Assembly (NCBI GenBank): GCA_965221545.1
Contig: OZ244901.1
Coordinates: 3,782,001-3,846,000, forward strand
Length of the DNA: 64,000 bases
Reading direction: 5' to 3'
DNA from: JAJEFO01 sp022819605
GTDB lineage: Bacteria > Pseudomonadota > Alphaproteobacteria > Rhodobacterales > Rhodobacteraceae
Shown here: piece by piece, positions 26,991 through 36,763 of the stretch
Layout of the letters: each line of letters starts with the position of its first letter
Numbering within the stretch: position 1 is the first letter of the stretch
Made by a program: the position numbers and the translations under genes
Notes under the pieces: model-generated
The model's input: the letters and a program-made list of their open reading frames with translations, nothing else
What the model was told of the DNA's origin: nothing
The model's database searches: none

Positions 26991-29351
26991 CTATTCCGCA
27001 GCCATGCTGGTGCCGGACGCCTGGATTGCAGCCCAGACCTTTGCAGGCGTCGCCGGCATGCTGACGTCGTTGTTGCCGATGGCGTCAGTGATCGCGTTGA
27101 TGACGGCCGGCGGCGAACCGATCGCTCCGGCCTCCCCGCAGCCCTTGATGCCGAGGGGATTCGTTGCGCACCGGGTGTTGTGATGCTCGACCACGAAGCT
27201 CGGCACGTCTTCGGCACGCGGCATCGTGTAGTCCATGTAGGACCCCGAAACCGGCTGGCCGCTCTCGTCATACACCATCTCTTCCAGCAGGGCCTGCCCG
27301 ACACCTTGGGCGATGCCGCCGTGAACCTGGCCCTCGACGATCATCGGATTGATGATCACCCCGAAATCGTCCGAGGCCACGAACTTGACGACGTCGGTCT
27401 TTCCGGTGCCAGGATCGATCTCGACCTCGGCAACGAAACAGCCCATCGGGAAGGTGAAGTTCTCGGGGTCGTAGAACGCTCCCTCCTTCAGGCCGGGCTC
27501 CATGTCGGCAGGCAGGTTATGCGCGGTGTAGGCCGCAAGCCCCACCTCGTGCCAGCCGAGCGCCTTGTTGGTGCCCGGCACCTTGACCTGGCTGTCTTCC
27601 AGCACGAGGTCGTCCGGATTGCATTCCAGCAGATGCGCCGCGATCTTCCGCACCTTCACCTCGACCTTGTCGCAGGCCTTGACGATCGCCGAGATGCCGA
27701 CGGGACCTGAACGCGACCCGTAGGTGCCCATGCCGAACTGCACCTTGTCGGTGTCGCCATGGACGATCTGGATGCTGTCGAGCGGCACGCCGAAGCGCTC
27801 CGCCACGACCTGCGCAAAGGTCGTTTCATGTCCCTGCCCATGGCTGTGCGAACCGGTAAGCACCTCGATCGTTCCAACCGGGTTCACGCGCACTTCCGCC
27901 GATTCCCAGAGACCGACGCCGGCCCCTAGCGAGCCAACCGCGGCCGAAGGCGCGATTCCGCAAGCCTCGATGTAACAGGCCATGCCGATGCCGCGAAGCT
28001 TGCCGCGATTGGCGGCTTCTGCCTTGCGCGCCGTGAAGCCGGCCCAGTCGGCAGCCTCCATGGCCTGGTTCATGTTGCCTTCGAAATCTCCGGAATCGTA
28101 GTTCATTATGACCTGGGTCTGGTACGGGAACTCCTTGACGAAGTTCACGCGCCGCAGTTCCGCTGGATCCTTGCCCATTTCTCGCGCGGCTGTCTCCATC
28201 AGGCGCTCCACGACGAAAGACGCTTCCGGCCGTCCTGCGCCGCGATAGGCATCCACGGGCACGGTGTTCGTGTAGCACGCCAGGACTTCGCAATGGATCG
28301 CCGGGATGTCGTAGGTTCCCGAGAGCAGCGTCGCGTAGAGATAAGTCGGCACGGCACTGGAAAAGAGCGACATGTAGGCACCAAAGTTCGCCTTGGTCGA
28401 AACCTTGAATCCCACGATCCTGCCATCGGAATCAAAGCCCATCCGTGCCTTGGTGACGTGATCGCGTCCGTGGGCATCGGTCAGGAAGGCCTCTGTCCGC
28501 TCAGCCGTCCACTTGACGGAGCGCCTGGTCTTCATGGAGGCCCAAAGGCAGACGATCTCTTCCGGATAGATGTAGATCTTCGACCCGAACCCTCCACCCA
28601 CATCGGGCGCGATCACGCGAAGCTTGTGCTCAGGGGCAACCTGGTAGAAGGCGCTCAGCACCAGCCGCGCCACGTGCGGGTTCTGGCTGGTCGAATACAG
28701 CGTGTAGTGGTCTTCCGCGTCATCGTAGGTCGCAACCGCAGACCGAGGCTCCATCGCGTTCGGGGCGAGGCGGTTGTTGGTGATGTCCATTTCCGTGACA
28801 TGCGCCGCTCCCGCAAGTGCCGCGGCGGTCGCGTCGCCGTCGCCGAGTTCCCAGTCGTAGATCACGTTGCCGGGCGCGTTTTCGTGGACTTGCGGGGCGC
28901 CGTCCGCGAGAGCGGCCGCAATGTTCGCCGCCACGGGAAGCTCGTTGTAGCTCACCTCGATCGCCTCGGCAGCCGCTTGAGCCTCCTCCTTGCTTTCCGC
29001 GATGACGACGGCCACTGCGTCACCGACGTACCGCACCTTCTCGGTAGCCAGCGCAGACCATGCACCCATGTTCATCGGGCTTCCGTCCTTTGACGAGATC
29101 GCCCAGCCGCAAATCAGGTTGCCGATGCCGTCACCAGTCAGTTGCGCACCGTCCAGTACGGCAATGACGCCGCTCATCGCCTCGGCTGCGGACGTCTCGA
29201 TGCCATTGATCTCTGCATGTGCGTGGGGGGACCGGGCGAACGCCGCGTAGGCCTGGTTCTCCATCCTGATGTCGTCGGTATACTTGCCCTTTCCGGTAAT
29301 GAATCGCTTGTCTTCCTTGCGCTTGACCGGTGCACCGATTCCTTCGCTCAT
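26991..29351 (-). CDS. coxL: Molybdopterin-binding large subunit, form II CO-dehydrogenase-like
   Basis: 786 residues of the xanthine-oxidase-type molybdenum hydroxylase family. The active-site loop near residues 366-372 reads AYRGAGR, the signature of form II CoxL; true form I CO dehydrogenases carry AYxCSFR. The N-terminal fragment (ALDGAQLTGDGIG), the MoCo-binding GGGFGSK segment and the late GxGEAGAIGSPPAVINAITDA region are all present. Form II enzymes oxidise CO poorly or not at all in several organisms, so the physiological substrate, perhaps an aldehyde or N-heterocycle, is unknown. No coxD, coxE, coxF or coxG maturation gene is visible on either side in this window. Confidence 0.88.
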   Translation of the reverse strand: MSEGIGAPVKRKEDKRFITGKGKYTDDIRMENQAYAAFARSPHAHAEINGIETSAAEAMSGVIAVLDGAQLTGDGIGNLICGWAISSKDGSPMNMGAWSALATEKVRYVGDAVAVVIAESKEEAQAAAEAIEVSYNELPVAANIAAALADGAPQVHENAPGNVIYDWELGDGDATAAALAGAAHVTEMDITNNRLAPNAMEPRSAVATYDDAEDHYTLYSTSQNPHVARLVLSAFYQVAPEHKLRVIAPDVGGGFGSKIYIYPEEIVCLWASMKTRRSVKWTAERTEAFLTDAHGRDHVTKARMGFDSDGRIVGFKVSTKANFGAYMSLFSSAVPTYLYATLLSGTYDIPAIHCEVLACYTNTVPVDAYRGAGRPEASFVVERLMETAAREMGKDPAELRRVNFVKEFPYQTQVIMNYDSGDFEGNMNQAMEAADWAGFTARKAEAANRGKLRGIGMACYIEACGIAPSAAVGSLGAGVGLWESAEVRVNPVGTIEVLTGSHSHGQGHETTFAQVVAERFGVPLDSIQIVHGDTDKVQFGMGTYGSRSGPVGISAIVKACDKVEVKVRKIAAHLLECNPDDLVLEDSQVKVPGTNKALGWHEVGLAAYTAHNLPADMEPGLKEGAFYDPENFTFPMGCFVAEVEIDPGTGKTDVVKFVASDDFGVIINPMIVEGQVHGGIAQGVGQALLEEMVYDESGQPVSGSYMDYTMPRAEDVPSFVVEHHNTRCATNPLGIKGCGEAGAIGSPPAVINAITDAIGNNDVSMPATPAKVWAAIQASGTSMAAE

Positions 29352-29363
29352 CTGTTGCCCTCC

Positions 29364-29834
29364 TCACATCTCGCTGGCGGCTTGCGCAATCGACTTCACG
29401 ATGTTGTGGTAGCCGGTGCATCGGCAGATATTGCCTTCAAGCTCGTGACGGATCGCGGCTTCGTCGAGCGTCCTTCCCTCAGCCTTGTAGCGATTGACCA
29501 TGTCGATTCCGCTCATGATCATGCCCGGCGTGCAGAAGCCGCACTGAAGCCCGTGATTGTCATTGAATGCCCTCTGCATCGGATGCAGGTCGCCGTTCGC
29601 CACGCCCTCGATGGTCGTGACCTCCGCGCCTTCGGCCGCGGCGGCCAGCATGGTGCAGGACTTCACGGCCTTGCCCTCCACGTGGACCACGCAAGTGCCG
29701 CACTGGCTTGTGTCGCATCCGACATGCGTGCCGGTCAGGCGCAGGTGCTCGCGAATGTAGTCGACAAGGAGCGTGCGGTCCTCGACATCGGCGGACACGG
29801 CCTTGCCGTTCACCGTCATGGAGACTGTGCTCAT
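29364..29834 (-). CDS. coxS: (2Fe-2S)-binding small subunit, xanthine dehydrogenase/CODH family
   Basis: 156 residues, normal length. The N-terminal plant-type ferredoxin domain has CDTSQCGTC and a later KSC, and the C-terminal four-helix domain has CGFCTPGMIM and CRCTGYHNIV, so all eight cysteine ligands for two [2Fe-2S] clusters are there. It is the first gene of the operon and 12 bases precede coxL. The 172-bp spacer to the divergent antiporter gene (29835-30006) must hold both promoters; it contains an A-run near 29910 but nothing I can assign. Confidence 0.9.
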   Translation of the reverse strand: MSTVSMTVNGKAVSADVEDRTLLVDYIREHLRLTGTHVGCDTSQCGTCVVHVEGKAVKSCTMLAAAAEGAEVTTIEGVANGDLHPMQRAFNDNHGLQCGFCTPGMIMSGIDMVNRYKAEGRTLDEAAIRHELEGNICRCTGYHNIVKSIAQAASEM

Positions 29835-30006
29835 CTTGATCCTCCTAGGAATTCACTTCGTGTCGCAGGGACATGCTTGAACGATAGCAAATACTGGCAC
29901 TCAGGAAAGCAAAAAAAATGCGTCCCGGGCGCGGAACCCGAATGATTCTTCTTGCGCCGCAAGCTTTCGCCTTTTCAGGGCACCCGGAACCCTGCAATTT
30001 GGTTCC

Positions 30007-31860
30007 ATGACCGACATCCTGCTTCTCGCCTTCATCTTCCTGATCGCGGGCGTCGTTTCCGTCCCCATCGCCACGCGGCTCGGATTAGGTTCGGTCCTCG
30101 GTTACCTCGCTGCGGGAGTCGCGATCAGCCCGGTTCTGGCGCTGCTGGACGTCGACGTGCATGCAATCCAGCAGGTTGCCGAACTTGGCGTTGTCATGAT
30201 GCTGTTTCTCATTGGGCTTGAGCTGGAGCCGAGATACCTGTGGCAGATGCGGCTCAAGCTGCTCGGGATGGGCGGTGGCCAGATACTGCTGACGACGGCC
30301 GTCGTGGCGGGCCTGGCAAACGTGCTGGGACAACCCTGGAACGTATCGGTTGCAATCGGTCTCGTGCTGGCACTCTCCTCGACGGCAATCACGCTGCAAA
30401 CGTTCACCGAAAAGGGGCTGCTGAAGAGCTCCGGCGGTGAATCCGGTTTCTTTGTCCTTCTGACCCAGGACGTGGCCGTCATCCCGATTCTTGCGGTTGT
30501 GCCCTTGCTGGCAATTCCCGAACTGGCGGGATTCGCGGCAACTTCAGACGCGGAAATCCACGGCCCGTCGCTGAGCCTCGTGGAGGGAATGAACGGCCTG
30601 CAGACAGCCGTTGTGACGCTGAGCGCCGTCGGCATCGTGATTCTCGGCGGAAACTACCTGACGCGTCCCGCGCTCCGGTTCATTGCGGTCACGGGCCTCC
30701 GCGAGATGTTCGTGGCAACCGCCCTTGCCATCGTCGTAACGATAGCGCTCGTGATGGTGCTCGTCGGCCTATCGCCGGCGCTCGGCGCGTTCATCGCGGG
30801 CGTCGTGCTTGCCAACAGCGAGTACCGCCACGAGCTCGAGAGCGACATCGATCCGTTCCGCGGACTCCTCCTCGGCCTCTTCTTCATTACGGTCGGGGCC
30901 GGCATCAACTTCGCGCTCCTGTGGGACAGCCTCGTGGTCACGATCGGCCTGACGCTGGGCCTGATCGCGATCAAGGGCGCAATCCTCTTTCTGCTTGGCA
31001 CGGCATTCGGGCTCAGGGGACCGGATCGCTGGCTTCTTGCAATGGCCCTCTCCCAGGCCGGTGAATTCGGGTTCGTGCTGCTTTCCTTTTCGGTTGCCAA
31101 TGCCGTTCTGCCGACCGCCATCGCCGACCAGCTGCTTCTCGTGATCGCCATGTCGATGCTGCTGACCCCCTTGCTCTTCATCGTCCACGAGAGGGTGATC
31201 ACGGACCACTTCATCAACGAGGAAGCGCGCGTCGAGGACGAAATCGAAGAGCCCGGCGAGGTCATAATTGCCGGTTATGGCCGGATCGGCACCGTCGTTG
31301 ACCGAATGCTCCTTGCAGCAGGCTACAAGACGACCGTCATCGACTACGATTCCAAGCAGATCGACATGCTGAGAAGGCTCGGGGCGAGAGTGTATTTCGG
31401 GGACGCAACCCGTCCGGACCTCCTGAAGGCTGCGGGCATTGACCGGGCAAAGGTCCTGGTGATCTCGATCGACGACGTGGACAGCGTCACGCAGCTCGCT
31501 GAATACGCGGTCCATAACTTTCCGGATCTTCATGTCATCGCAAGCGCCCGGAACCGGCACCACGTTTACGACCTCTGGGCCGTCGGATGCAGGGACATAA
31601 TCCGCGAAACCTATGACAGTTCACTCAGGGTCGGGCGTTCCGCGTACGAGGCGCTCGGCATACCTCGGGCAAAGTCCAGAAAGATGGTCGAAGCATTCAA
31701 CGACTTGGATCATCGCGCGATGCTGGAGGTCGCCGATTCCTACGATCCGACCCTCCCGCTGGAGAAGAACGACGCCTACGTGGCACGGGTCAAGGAAATG
31801 CGCGGCCCATGGCAACAGGAACTCGGCAACCGGATTCGCGAGATCCTGCGGGACGGATAG
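30007..31860 (+). CDS. CPA2-family cation:proton antiporter (KefB/KefC-like)
   Basis: 617 residues. About twelve membrane segments of the Na/H exchanger fold fill residues 1-385. A Rossmann-type RCK_N (TrkA-N) domain starts near residue 417 with IIAGYGRIGTVVDRMLLAAG and includes YFGDATRPDLLKAAGID. No separate RCK_C domain is obvious. Members exchange K+ or Na+ for H+, sometimes gated by glutathione adducts; whether this one is glutathione-gated cannot be seen, and no KefF/KefG partner is adjacent. It stands alone, divergent from the cox operon. A GC-rich inverted repeat just after its stop (about 31862-31880) could be its terminator. Confidence 0.85.
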   Translation: MTDILLLAFIFLIAGVVSVPIATRLGLGSVLGYLAAGVAISPVLALLDVDVHAIQQVAELGVVMMLFLIGLELEPRYLWQMRLKLLGMGGGQILLTTAVVAGLANVLGQPWNVSVAIGLVLALSSTAITLQTFTEKGLLKSSGGESGFFVLLTQDVAVIPILAVVPLLAIPELAGFAATSDAEIHGPSLSLVEGMNGLQTAVVTLSAVGIVILGGNYLTRPALRFIAVTGLREMFVATALAIVVTIALVMVLVGLSPALGAFIAGVVLANSEYRHELESDIDPFRGLLLGLFFITVGAGINFALLWDSLVVTIGLTLGLIAIKGAILFLLGTAFGLRGPDRWLLAMALSQAGEFGFVLLSFSVANAVLPTAIADQLLLVIAMSMLLTPLLFIVHERVITDHFINEEARVEDEIEEPGEVIIAGYGRIGTVVDRMLLAAGYKTTVIDYDSKQIDMLRRLGARVYFGDATRPDLLKAAGIDRAKVLVISIDDVDSVTQLAEYAVHNFPDLHVIASARNRHHVYDLWAVGCRDIIRETYDSSLRVGRSAYEALGIPRAKSRKMVEAFNDLDHRAMLEVADSYDPTLPLEKNDAYVARVKEMRGPWQQELGNRIREILRDG

Positions 31861-32079
31861 GCCGGGCCTGGGCCGGCTATTTCGTTGCCGCGGCCAGAAC
31901 ATCTCCTGCACGCTCGGGCTGGCGAAGCGGCGAGGGCCCGCCCAGCCGCCATGCTCGGCTTCTCAAAGGACGCCTGGAAACTCGTACACGGCGGCCCCGA
32001 CATCCGCTGCACGCCGGAGCGGTGCGAGCGGCACCCGTCGCACTTTCCGCCATCTTGAATTGCAGGATGCGATCACGGC

Positions 32080-33039
32080 CTATGCGGCCAGGCTGCCCTG
32101 TCCCATCGAGAGGAACTTCGAACGCCGCTCCTCGATCAGCTCCTTGCGCGACATCCCCGACAGCTGCGCCAGGAACTTCTCGATGCACTTCCCGACGGAC
32201 TTCGTCGTCGCCCCTATGTTCCGATGAGCGCCGCCGACGGGTTCGCGGACAATTTGGTCGATCACGCCGAGACGATGCAGGTCCTGAGCCGTCAACCTGA
32301 GGGCTTCGGCCGCTTCCCGCATCTTTTCGGCATCCTTCCAGAGAATTGACGCGCAGCCCTCCGGAGAAATCACAGAATAGACCGAATGCTCCAGCATCGC
32401 GACGCGATTCGCTGTCGCAATTGCCACGGCACCGCCAGAGCCGCCTTCGCCGATCACCATGCTCACGAGCGGAACCCCGATCTTCAGGCACTTTTCCGTC
32501 GCCCGCGCGATTGCCTCAGACTGGCCTCGTTCCTCTGCACCCTTGCCGGGATAGGCGCCCGGTGTGTCGATGAGGGTCACCACGGGTACGTTGAACCGAT
32601 CCGCGAGATCCATGAGTCGCACGGCCTTCCTGTAGCCCTCAGGACGCGCCATGCCAAAATTGCGCTCTATGCGTGCCTGCGTGTTCTTGCCCTTCTCATG
32701 CCCGATCACCATCACGGGGCGATCATTCAGTCGAGCCAGGCCGCCAATCACCGCCTGGTCATCCGCAAAGTTTCGGTCGCCCGCCAGAGGCGTGTACTCG
32801 GTGAACAGGGCCTCGATGTAGTCGGTGCAATGAGGTCGGTCGGGATGGCGCGCGACCTGGCACTTTCGCCAAGGGGACAGGTTCTTGTAGAGATCGGCCA
32901 GAAGCGACTTTGCCTTCGAATCCAGCTGGTTCGCTTCCTTCTTGATGTCCATCCCCGCGTTCGAGCGCGCCATCGCGCGCAACTCTTCCGCCTTGCCTTC
33001 GATTTCCGCGAGAGGCTTTTCAAATTCGAGATAGTTCAT
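32080..33039 (-). CDS. accA: Acetyl-CoA carboxylase carboxyltransferase subunit alpha
   Basis: 319 residues, the same length as the E. coli protein. AccA and AccD transfer CO2 from biotin to acetyl-CoA, giving malonyl-CoA for fatty acid synthesis. The crotonase-like core carries VVTLIDTPGAYPGKGAEERGQSEAIA, GEGGSGGAVAIATANRVAMLEHSVYSVISPEGCASILWKD, all family hallmarks. It starts at ATG 33039 after AGAAAGGGCAGG. accD is not in the window, as is normal in alphaproteobacteria. The 219 bp to the antiporter (31861-32079) contain nothing recognised. Confidence 0.96.
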   Translation of the reverse strand: MNYLEFEKPLAEIEGKAEELRAMARSNAGMDIKKEANQLDSKAKSLLADLYKNLSPWRKCQVARHPDRPHCTDYIEALFTEYTPLAGDRNFADDQAVIGGLARLNDRPVMVIGHEKGKNTQARIERNFGMARPEGYRKAVRLMDLADRFNVPVVTLIDTPGAYPGKGAEERGQSEAIARATEKCLKIGVPLVSMVIGEGGSGGAVAIATANRVAMLEHSVYSVISPEGCASILWKDAEKMREAAEALRLTAQDLHRLGVIDQIVREPVGGAHRNIGATTKSVGKCIEKFLAQLSGMSRKELIEERRSKFLSMGQGSLAA

Positions 33040-33183
33040 GCCTGCCCTTTCTCAGCTCGCAATATAGGGTCCGCAGGTCACAAACCGCAAGCATCGACAT
33101 CCGGTTCACTTTGCCGTTCCGTTCACCAAGGCAATGACACTCCCCGTACGGGAAGGGCATGACGAGGCGGTCCGAATGCCGCC

Positions 33184-33906
33184 TCAGCCTGCTTCTCGGG
33201 CTTCATCGAGGAGCGCGTCTGAGCGGGCCTCGACGCGTTCTTCCAGCGTCTCCATGAATTCCTCAACGGAAAGCCCAGGTGGAATCGGGTCAAGAAACTC
33301 GACCACCGCCGTGCCCGGCCTGCGAAGGACTTTTCGTTTCGGCCAGAAGAACCCGACATTGGTGGCGACCGGCACGCAGGGCTTGCCAAGCTGCTCGTAC
33401 AGAACACCCGTGCCAACCTTGTAAGGCTTCCAGGTTCCTGGCGCGACGCGTGTTCCCTGCGGATAGATGATCAATTGGCCCATGTCGGAGCCTCTCCGGC
33501 TGACCTCGCGCTTCATCTTGCGAATCGCGTCTCTCCGCTTGCCGCGTGCAACCGGGATGCAGCCAATGCGGAGCGCATATTGCCCAAGAACGGGTGCAAA
33601 CATCAACTCGCGCTTCATGATGAACTTCGCCTGGCGAACGGAGTGGAAGATGATGATGATGTCGAAGAATGATTGGTGCTTTGCGGCAATCAAGACGTCG
33701 CCGGCCGGCGGGTCGCCCCTGATCTCGACCTTGAGATCGACCACCCGGCGCGCTGTCCGGATAACAAGGGAGCACCAAGCGTTGCAAGCGCGATACGCCC
33801 ATTCCCGACTGAAGACTGCAAGAGGAAAGAAGGCGATCGCGTATCCGAACATTGCTGCATACATGAAGAAGCTGAATGCAAGCGATCTCATCCATTGCAA
33901 CATCAT
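33184..33906 (-). CDS. plsC: Lysophospholipid (1-acylglycerol-3-phosphate) acyltransferase
   Basis: 240 residues, one N-terminal membrane segment (SFFMYAAMFGYAIAFFPLAV), then a PlsC domain. Block I is HQSFFD near residue 76 (the HX4D catalytic motif), block II is GCIPVARGKRR, and block III is IIYPQGTR, with Gln in place of the usual Glu of EGTR, a known variant in this group. It makes phosphatidic acid at the inner membrane. Two ATGs (33906, 33903) are possible. In the order I remember from Rhodobacterales, ftsX is its usual upstream neighbour. Here a gene-poor kilobase lies there instead. Confidence 0.88.
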   Translation of the reverse strand: MMLQWMRSLAFSFFMYAAMFGYAIAFFPLAVFSREWAYRACNAWCSLVIRTARRVVDLKVEIRGDPPAGDVLIAAKHQSFFDIIIIFHSVRQAKFIMKRELMFAPVLGQYALRIGCIPVARGKRRDAIRKMKREVSRRGSDMGQLIIYPQGTRVAPGTWKPYKVGTGVLYEQLGKPCVPVATNVGFFWPKRKVLRRPGTAVVEFLDPIPPGLSVEEFMETLEERVEARSDALLDEAREAG

Positions 33907-34909
33907 GCAGACACCGTTGTCCTCGTTTGCCGGGCCGGTTCATCATGTCCCGGCACGTCTTTCCTGAACCGGTGCGGCCAGCCATCCTGGTTGGGTGCAT
34001 GATGACGTCGCCGGAACTGGGCTGCAACGCCGCTTGCAATTTCCCGCGTGAGACGTCCCGTTCCTACGCAATTCGGTTCGGCCGATTGATCGCTGACATC
34101 ATGGCATTCGCGGCCTTGCATCTTCATGCATGCAGACGCTGGATGTGCCGACGCCAAGCGAGCGAAATGCGATTGCACTGCGGTGCCAGACTTCCGGTGT
34201 GCGACAGTCGGCTGAACGACGGGACTGCTGCCGCCAGCGGAGAAGGGTCCGTCTTCCGCCGGAATCCAGCGCACGCCGCGCCATGCGCCGTCACGGACCG
34301 TCGAAGTCCTGGACCGTCGAATTCGGGACGCTTGACAGCCGCGGCCAGTACCTCGGGGATGCCGCATCGTCCGGAGCCGACCCGACGCCTCCATCCCGGC
34401 TGTCGGCATTCGGGCCTCAGGCGGCCTTCAGGCAGGGTCTCCTGACACGGGAGCGCATCAAGTCCGGCCGTCGACCCGAAGACACTCCAGAGCCGCCATT
34501 TTCCTCACTTCGACGAAGTTATTGCGATGGAGCGCCTTCGTCGCCCGGTCCGGATCCAGCTGGCGGATGATCGGTCGGCACTGGTTGCAGCCCGGCTCGC
34601 CCATCTCCGGACTCCACATGAGACGCGCGTCGAAAACGAGCCAGGTCCGCCACCTGTCCCAGTGCACCGCCTGCTACGACCCGCTGGTGACAGGACGGGC
34701 AAGCGAATTGCCCCATTCAGGGTGAAGAAGGATCCGTGTGGCCTGACTGTCCGTTAGAGTTCATTCCGTTCCGGAAATTGCAGACGACTCGACTCCGACC
34801 CGCCAAATCTGCAAGACATGGCCTGTTGACCAGAACGCTGGGGATTGGTACGGTCGATCTTTGAAATAAGATTTGTATTGCCCCTTATCTCGCACGAGAG
34901 CATCCCCGA
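33907..34909. other. One-kilobase gene-poor junction between plsC and the sugar ABC operon
   Basis: No intact gene is recognised. A minus-strand frame at 34458-34667 reads WLVFDARLMWSPEMGEPGCN then QCRPIIRQLD, which faintly resembles the core of DUF899 thioredoxin-like proteins but is broken on both sides. Other frames are arginine- and proline-rich shadows of GC-rich DNA. The last 100 bases, more AT-rich, should carry the ABC operon promoter. The whole stretch has the look of a scarred insertion or deletion boundary. Confidence 0.5.
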
Positions 34910-35686
34910 ATGACTCGGAAGAACACTGATGCCCCGGACGCTGCCAAGGTCTTGAGCGTGGTTGGCCTCACCAAGAGCTACGGCGGACTGAAGGCTGTCG
35001 ACGACGTTTCCTTTGAGGTCTTTGAGGGCGAGATCCTGGCGCTCGTGGGTGACAATGGCGCCGGCAAATCCACTCTCGTCAAGGCCCTTGCGGGCGCACA
35101 GCCGCCTGATGGCGGCCGAATTGAGATCGATGGCGTATTGCACCAGCTCAACTCGCCGCGTGATGCCAGCGAAGCCGGAATAGGCTGTCTGCACCAAGGA
35201 CTTGGCCTCGTGGACACGCTCAACGTGCCCGAGAATGTCTTTCTCGGGCGCGAACTGCTGACCCGGATGCTCCTGTTCATTCCACAACTTGACCACAGGC
35301 TAATGCGCGAGCGGACCATCGAACTGCTCTCCGGATTCGGCATCTCTTTGCCGCGGCTCAATGATGCCGTGATCCGGCTGTCCGGCGGCCAGCGCCAGAC
35401 CGTGGCAATCAGCCGGTTGCTCCTCCAGGATGTTCGCCTCCTCGTCATGGACGAGCCCATGGCAGCCCTCGGAGTGGAGGAAGGCCGTCGGGTGCTCGAT
35501 CTCGTGAGAACGATGCGTGACCGCGGCATCAGCGTGATCATCATCAGCCACAATCTCGAGCACGTATTCCAGCTCGCGGACCGAATCGCGATCATGAAGA
35601 ACGGCCGGCTCATCGGCGTAGTGAGCGCCGCTGCCACGACGCGTGACGAGGTCGTACGGCTGATCACCTTCGGAGCAGAGACGTAG
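34910..35686 (+). CDS. Sugar ABC importer ATP-binding subunit (FrcA-type)
   Basis: 258 residues, one nucleotide-binding domain of the carbohydrate-uptake class 2 family (as FrcA), not the doubled RbsA type. Walker A is GDNGAGKST near residue 44, the signature is LSGGQRQT, Walker B is LLVMDEPMAALG, and the H-loop is in VIIISHNLEHV. It energises the permease and binding protein encoded next. Gene order ATPase-permease-binding protein is the reverse of the frcBCA order. It is the first gene of a four-gene unit; the 1-kb gene-poor region upstream holds its promoter. Confidence 0.88.
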   Translation: MTRKNTDAPDAAKVLSVVGLTKSYGGLKAVDDVSFEVFEGEILALVGDNGAGKSTLVKALAGAQPPDGGRIEIDGVLHQLNSPRDASEAGIGCLHQGLGLVDTLNVPENVFLGRELLTRMLLFIPQLDHRLMRERTIELLSGFGISLPRLNDAVIRLSGGQRQTVAISRLLLQDVRLLVMDEPMAALGVEEGRRVLDLVRTMRDRGISVIIISHNLEHVFQLADRIAIMKNGRLIGVVSAAATTRDEVVRLITFGAET

Positions 35687-35699
35687 AGCGAGGTGCACA

Positions 35700-36746
35700 T
35701 TGAATTCGAAAGCGAACTCTGAACCCGGCATCGGTCACGCTGACCGGCGGTGGCTATTCGAAGGGATCGGACTCACGGCGGTGATCGTGGCGCTTGCCAT
35801 CCTGTTCATCCTCATCAACCCGCGTTTTGGCACGATCACCAATTTCATCAACATCCTGACCCAGGCATCCTTCATCATCGTCATGGCTGTCGGCATGACG
35901 TTCGTGATCACGAGCGCCGGCATAGATCTTTCCGTAGGCTCGGCGGTTGCATTCATCACTGTCGTGGCTTTCGGGTTGATCAAGGGCGGCTTGAATCCGC
36001 TGCTCGGCGTGGCGTTCATGTTTGCCCTAGGCGCCTTTCTGGGCTTCCTGACCGGATCTCTGGTGGCGTATGTGAAAATCCCGCCGTTCATCACGACGCT
36101 CGGGATGATGGCCGGGCTTCGCGGCCTCGCCTTGGTCCATTCCGCTGGAGAAATGCACTTCGGGCTGCCCACATCGGTCACCTATGTCGGGCAGGGCGTG
36201 CTCGGCGGCGTACCGGTGCCCGTGATCATCTCGCTGGCAGCTGCCGTATTCGGCGCATGGCTCTTCAATCGCACGCGCTTCGGCCTCCATGTGCGCGCGA
36301 TCGGCGGCAACCGCGAGGCCGCACGTCTCGCCGGCGTTCCGGTCAATCGCGTCGAGGTCATGGTGTATGTGCTGATGGGCCTGTTCACTGCACTGGGCGG
36401 GCTCATCATGATGGCACGCATCGATTCGACCCAGGCGACGATCGGGACCGCCATGGAGATTCACGTAATCTCGGCCGTCATCATTGGCGGCACCAGCCTC
36501 TTCGGCGGGCGCGGATCCGTCTATGGTTCGGTCATGGGAGCGCTGCTGCTCGCCATGATGACAAACGCGCTGATCATTGCCGGTGTGGATTTCTTCTGGC
36601 AACTGGTGGTCATGGGCGGGATCGTCCTGATCGCGGTTGCCATCAGCAATTTGCGCGAACAGCGAATACCTGCGCTCGCGCATTTCATGCGGCGCGAGCC
36701 ACCCGGCGGCGCCGACAACGAGCCGGCCCGGGGGCCGGCCCAATAA
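35700..36746 (+). CDS. Sugar ABC importer permease (RbsC/FrcC-type)
   Basis: 348 residues with about ten membrane helices of the BPD_transp_2 family. Typical features are FVITSAGIDLSVGSAVAFITV near residue 70, the GGNREAARLAGVPVNRV loop that contacts the ATPase, and GGTSLFGGRGSVYGSVMGALLLA near the end. The start is a TTG at 35700, with GAGG six bases upstream and no suitable ATG; it lies 13 bases after the ATPase stop. It pairs with the upstream ATPase and the downstream binding protein. Confidence 0.88.
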   Translation: MNSKANSEPGIGHADRRWLFEGIGLTAVIVALAILFILINPRFGTITNFINILTQASFIIVMAVGMTFVITSAGIDLSVGSAVAFITVVAFGLIKGGLNPLLGVAFMFALGAFLGFLTGSLVAYVKIPPFITTLGMMAGLRGLALVHSAGEMHFGLPTSVTYVGQGVLGGVPVPVIISLAAAVFGAWLFNRTRFGLHVRAIGGNREAARLAGVPVNRVEVMVYVLMGLFTALGGLIMMARIDSTQATIGTAMEIHVISAVIIGGTSLFGGRGSVYGSVMGALLLAMMTNALIIAGVDFFWQLVVMGGIVLIAVAISNLREQRIPALAHFMRREPPGGADNEPARGPAQ

Positions 36747-36763
36747 AAGGGAGGTACCTTTTC

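Noticed and set aside
34458..34667. Possible DUF899 (thioredoxin-like) fragment
   Set aside because: Only about 40 residues have faint resemblance, the N- and C-terminal parts are missing, and two overlapping frames are equally open. Mentioned in the junction entry but not called.
33907..34909. Remnants of ftsE or ftsX
   Set aside because: No Walker motifs or FtsX-like segments are recognisable in any frame, so the absence of ftsEX is reported without claiming fragments.
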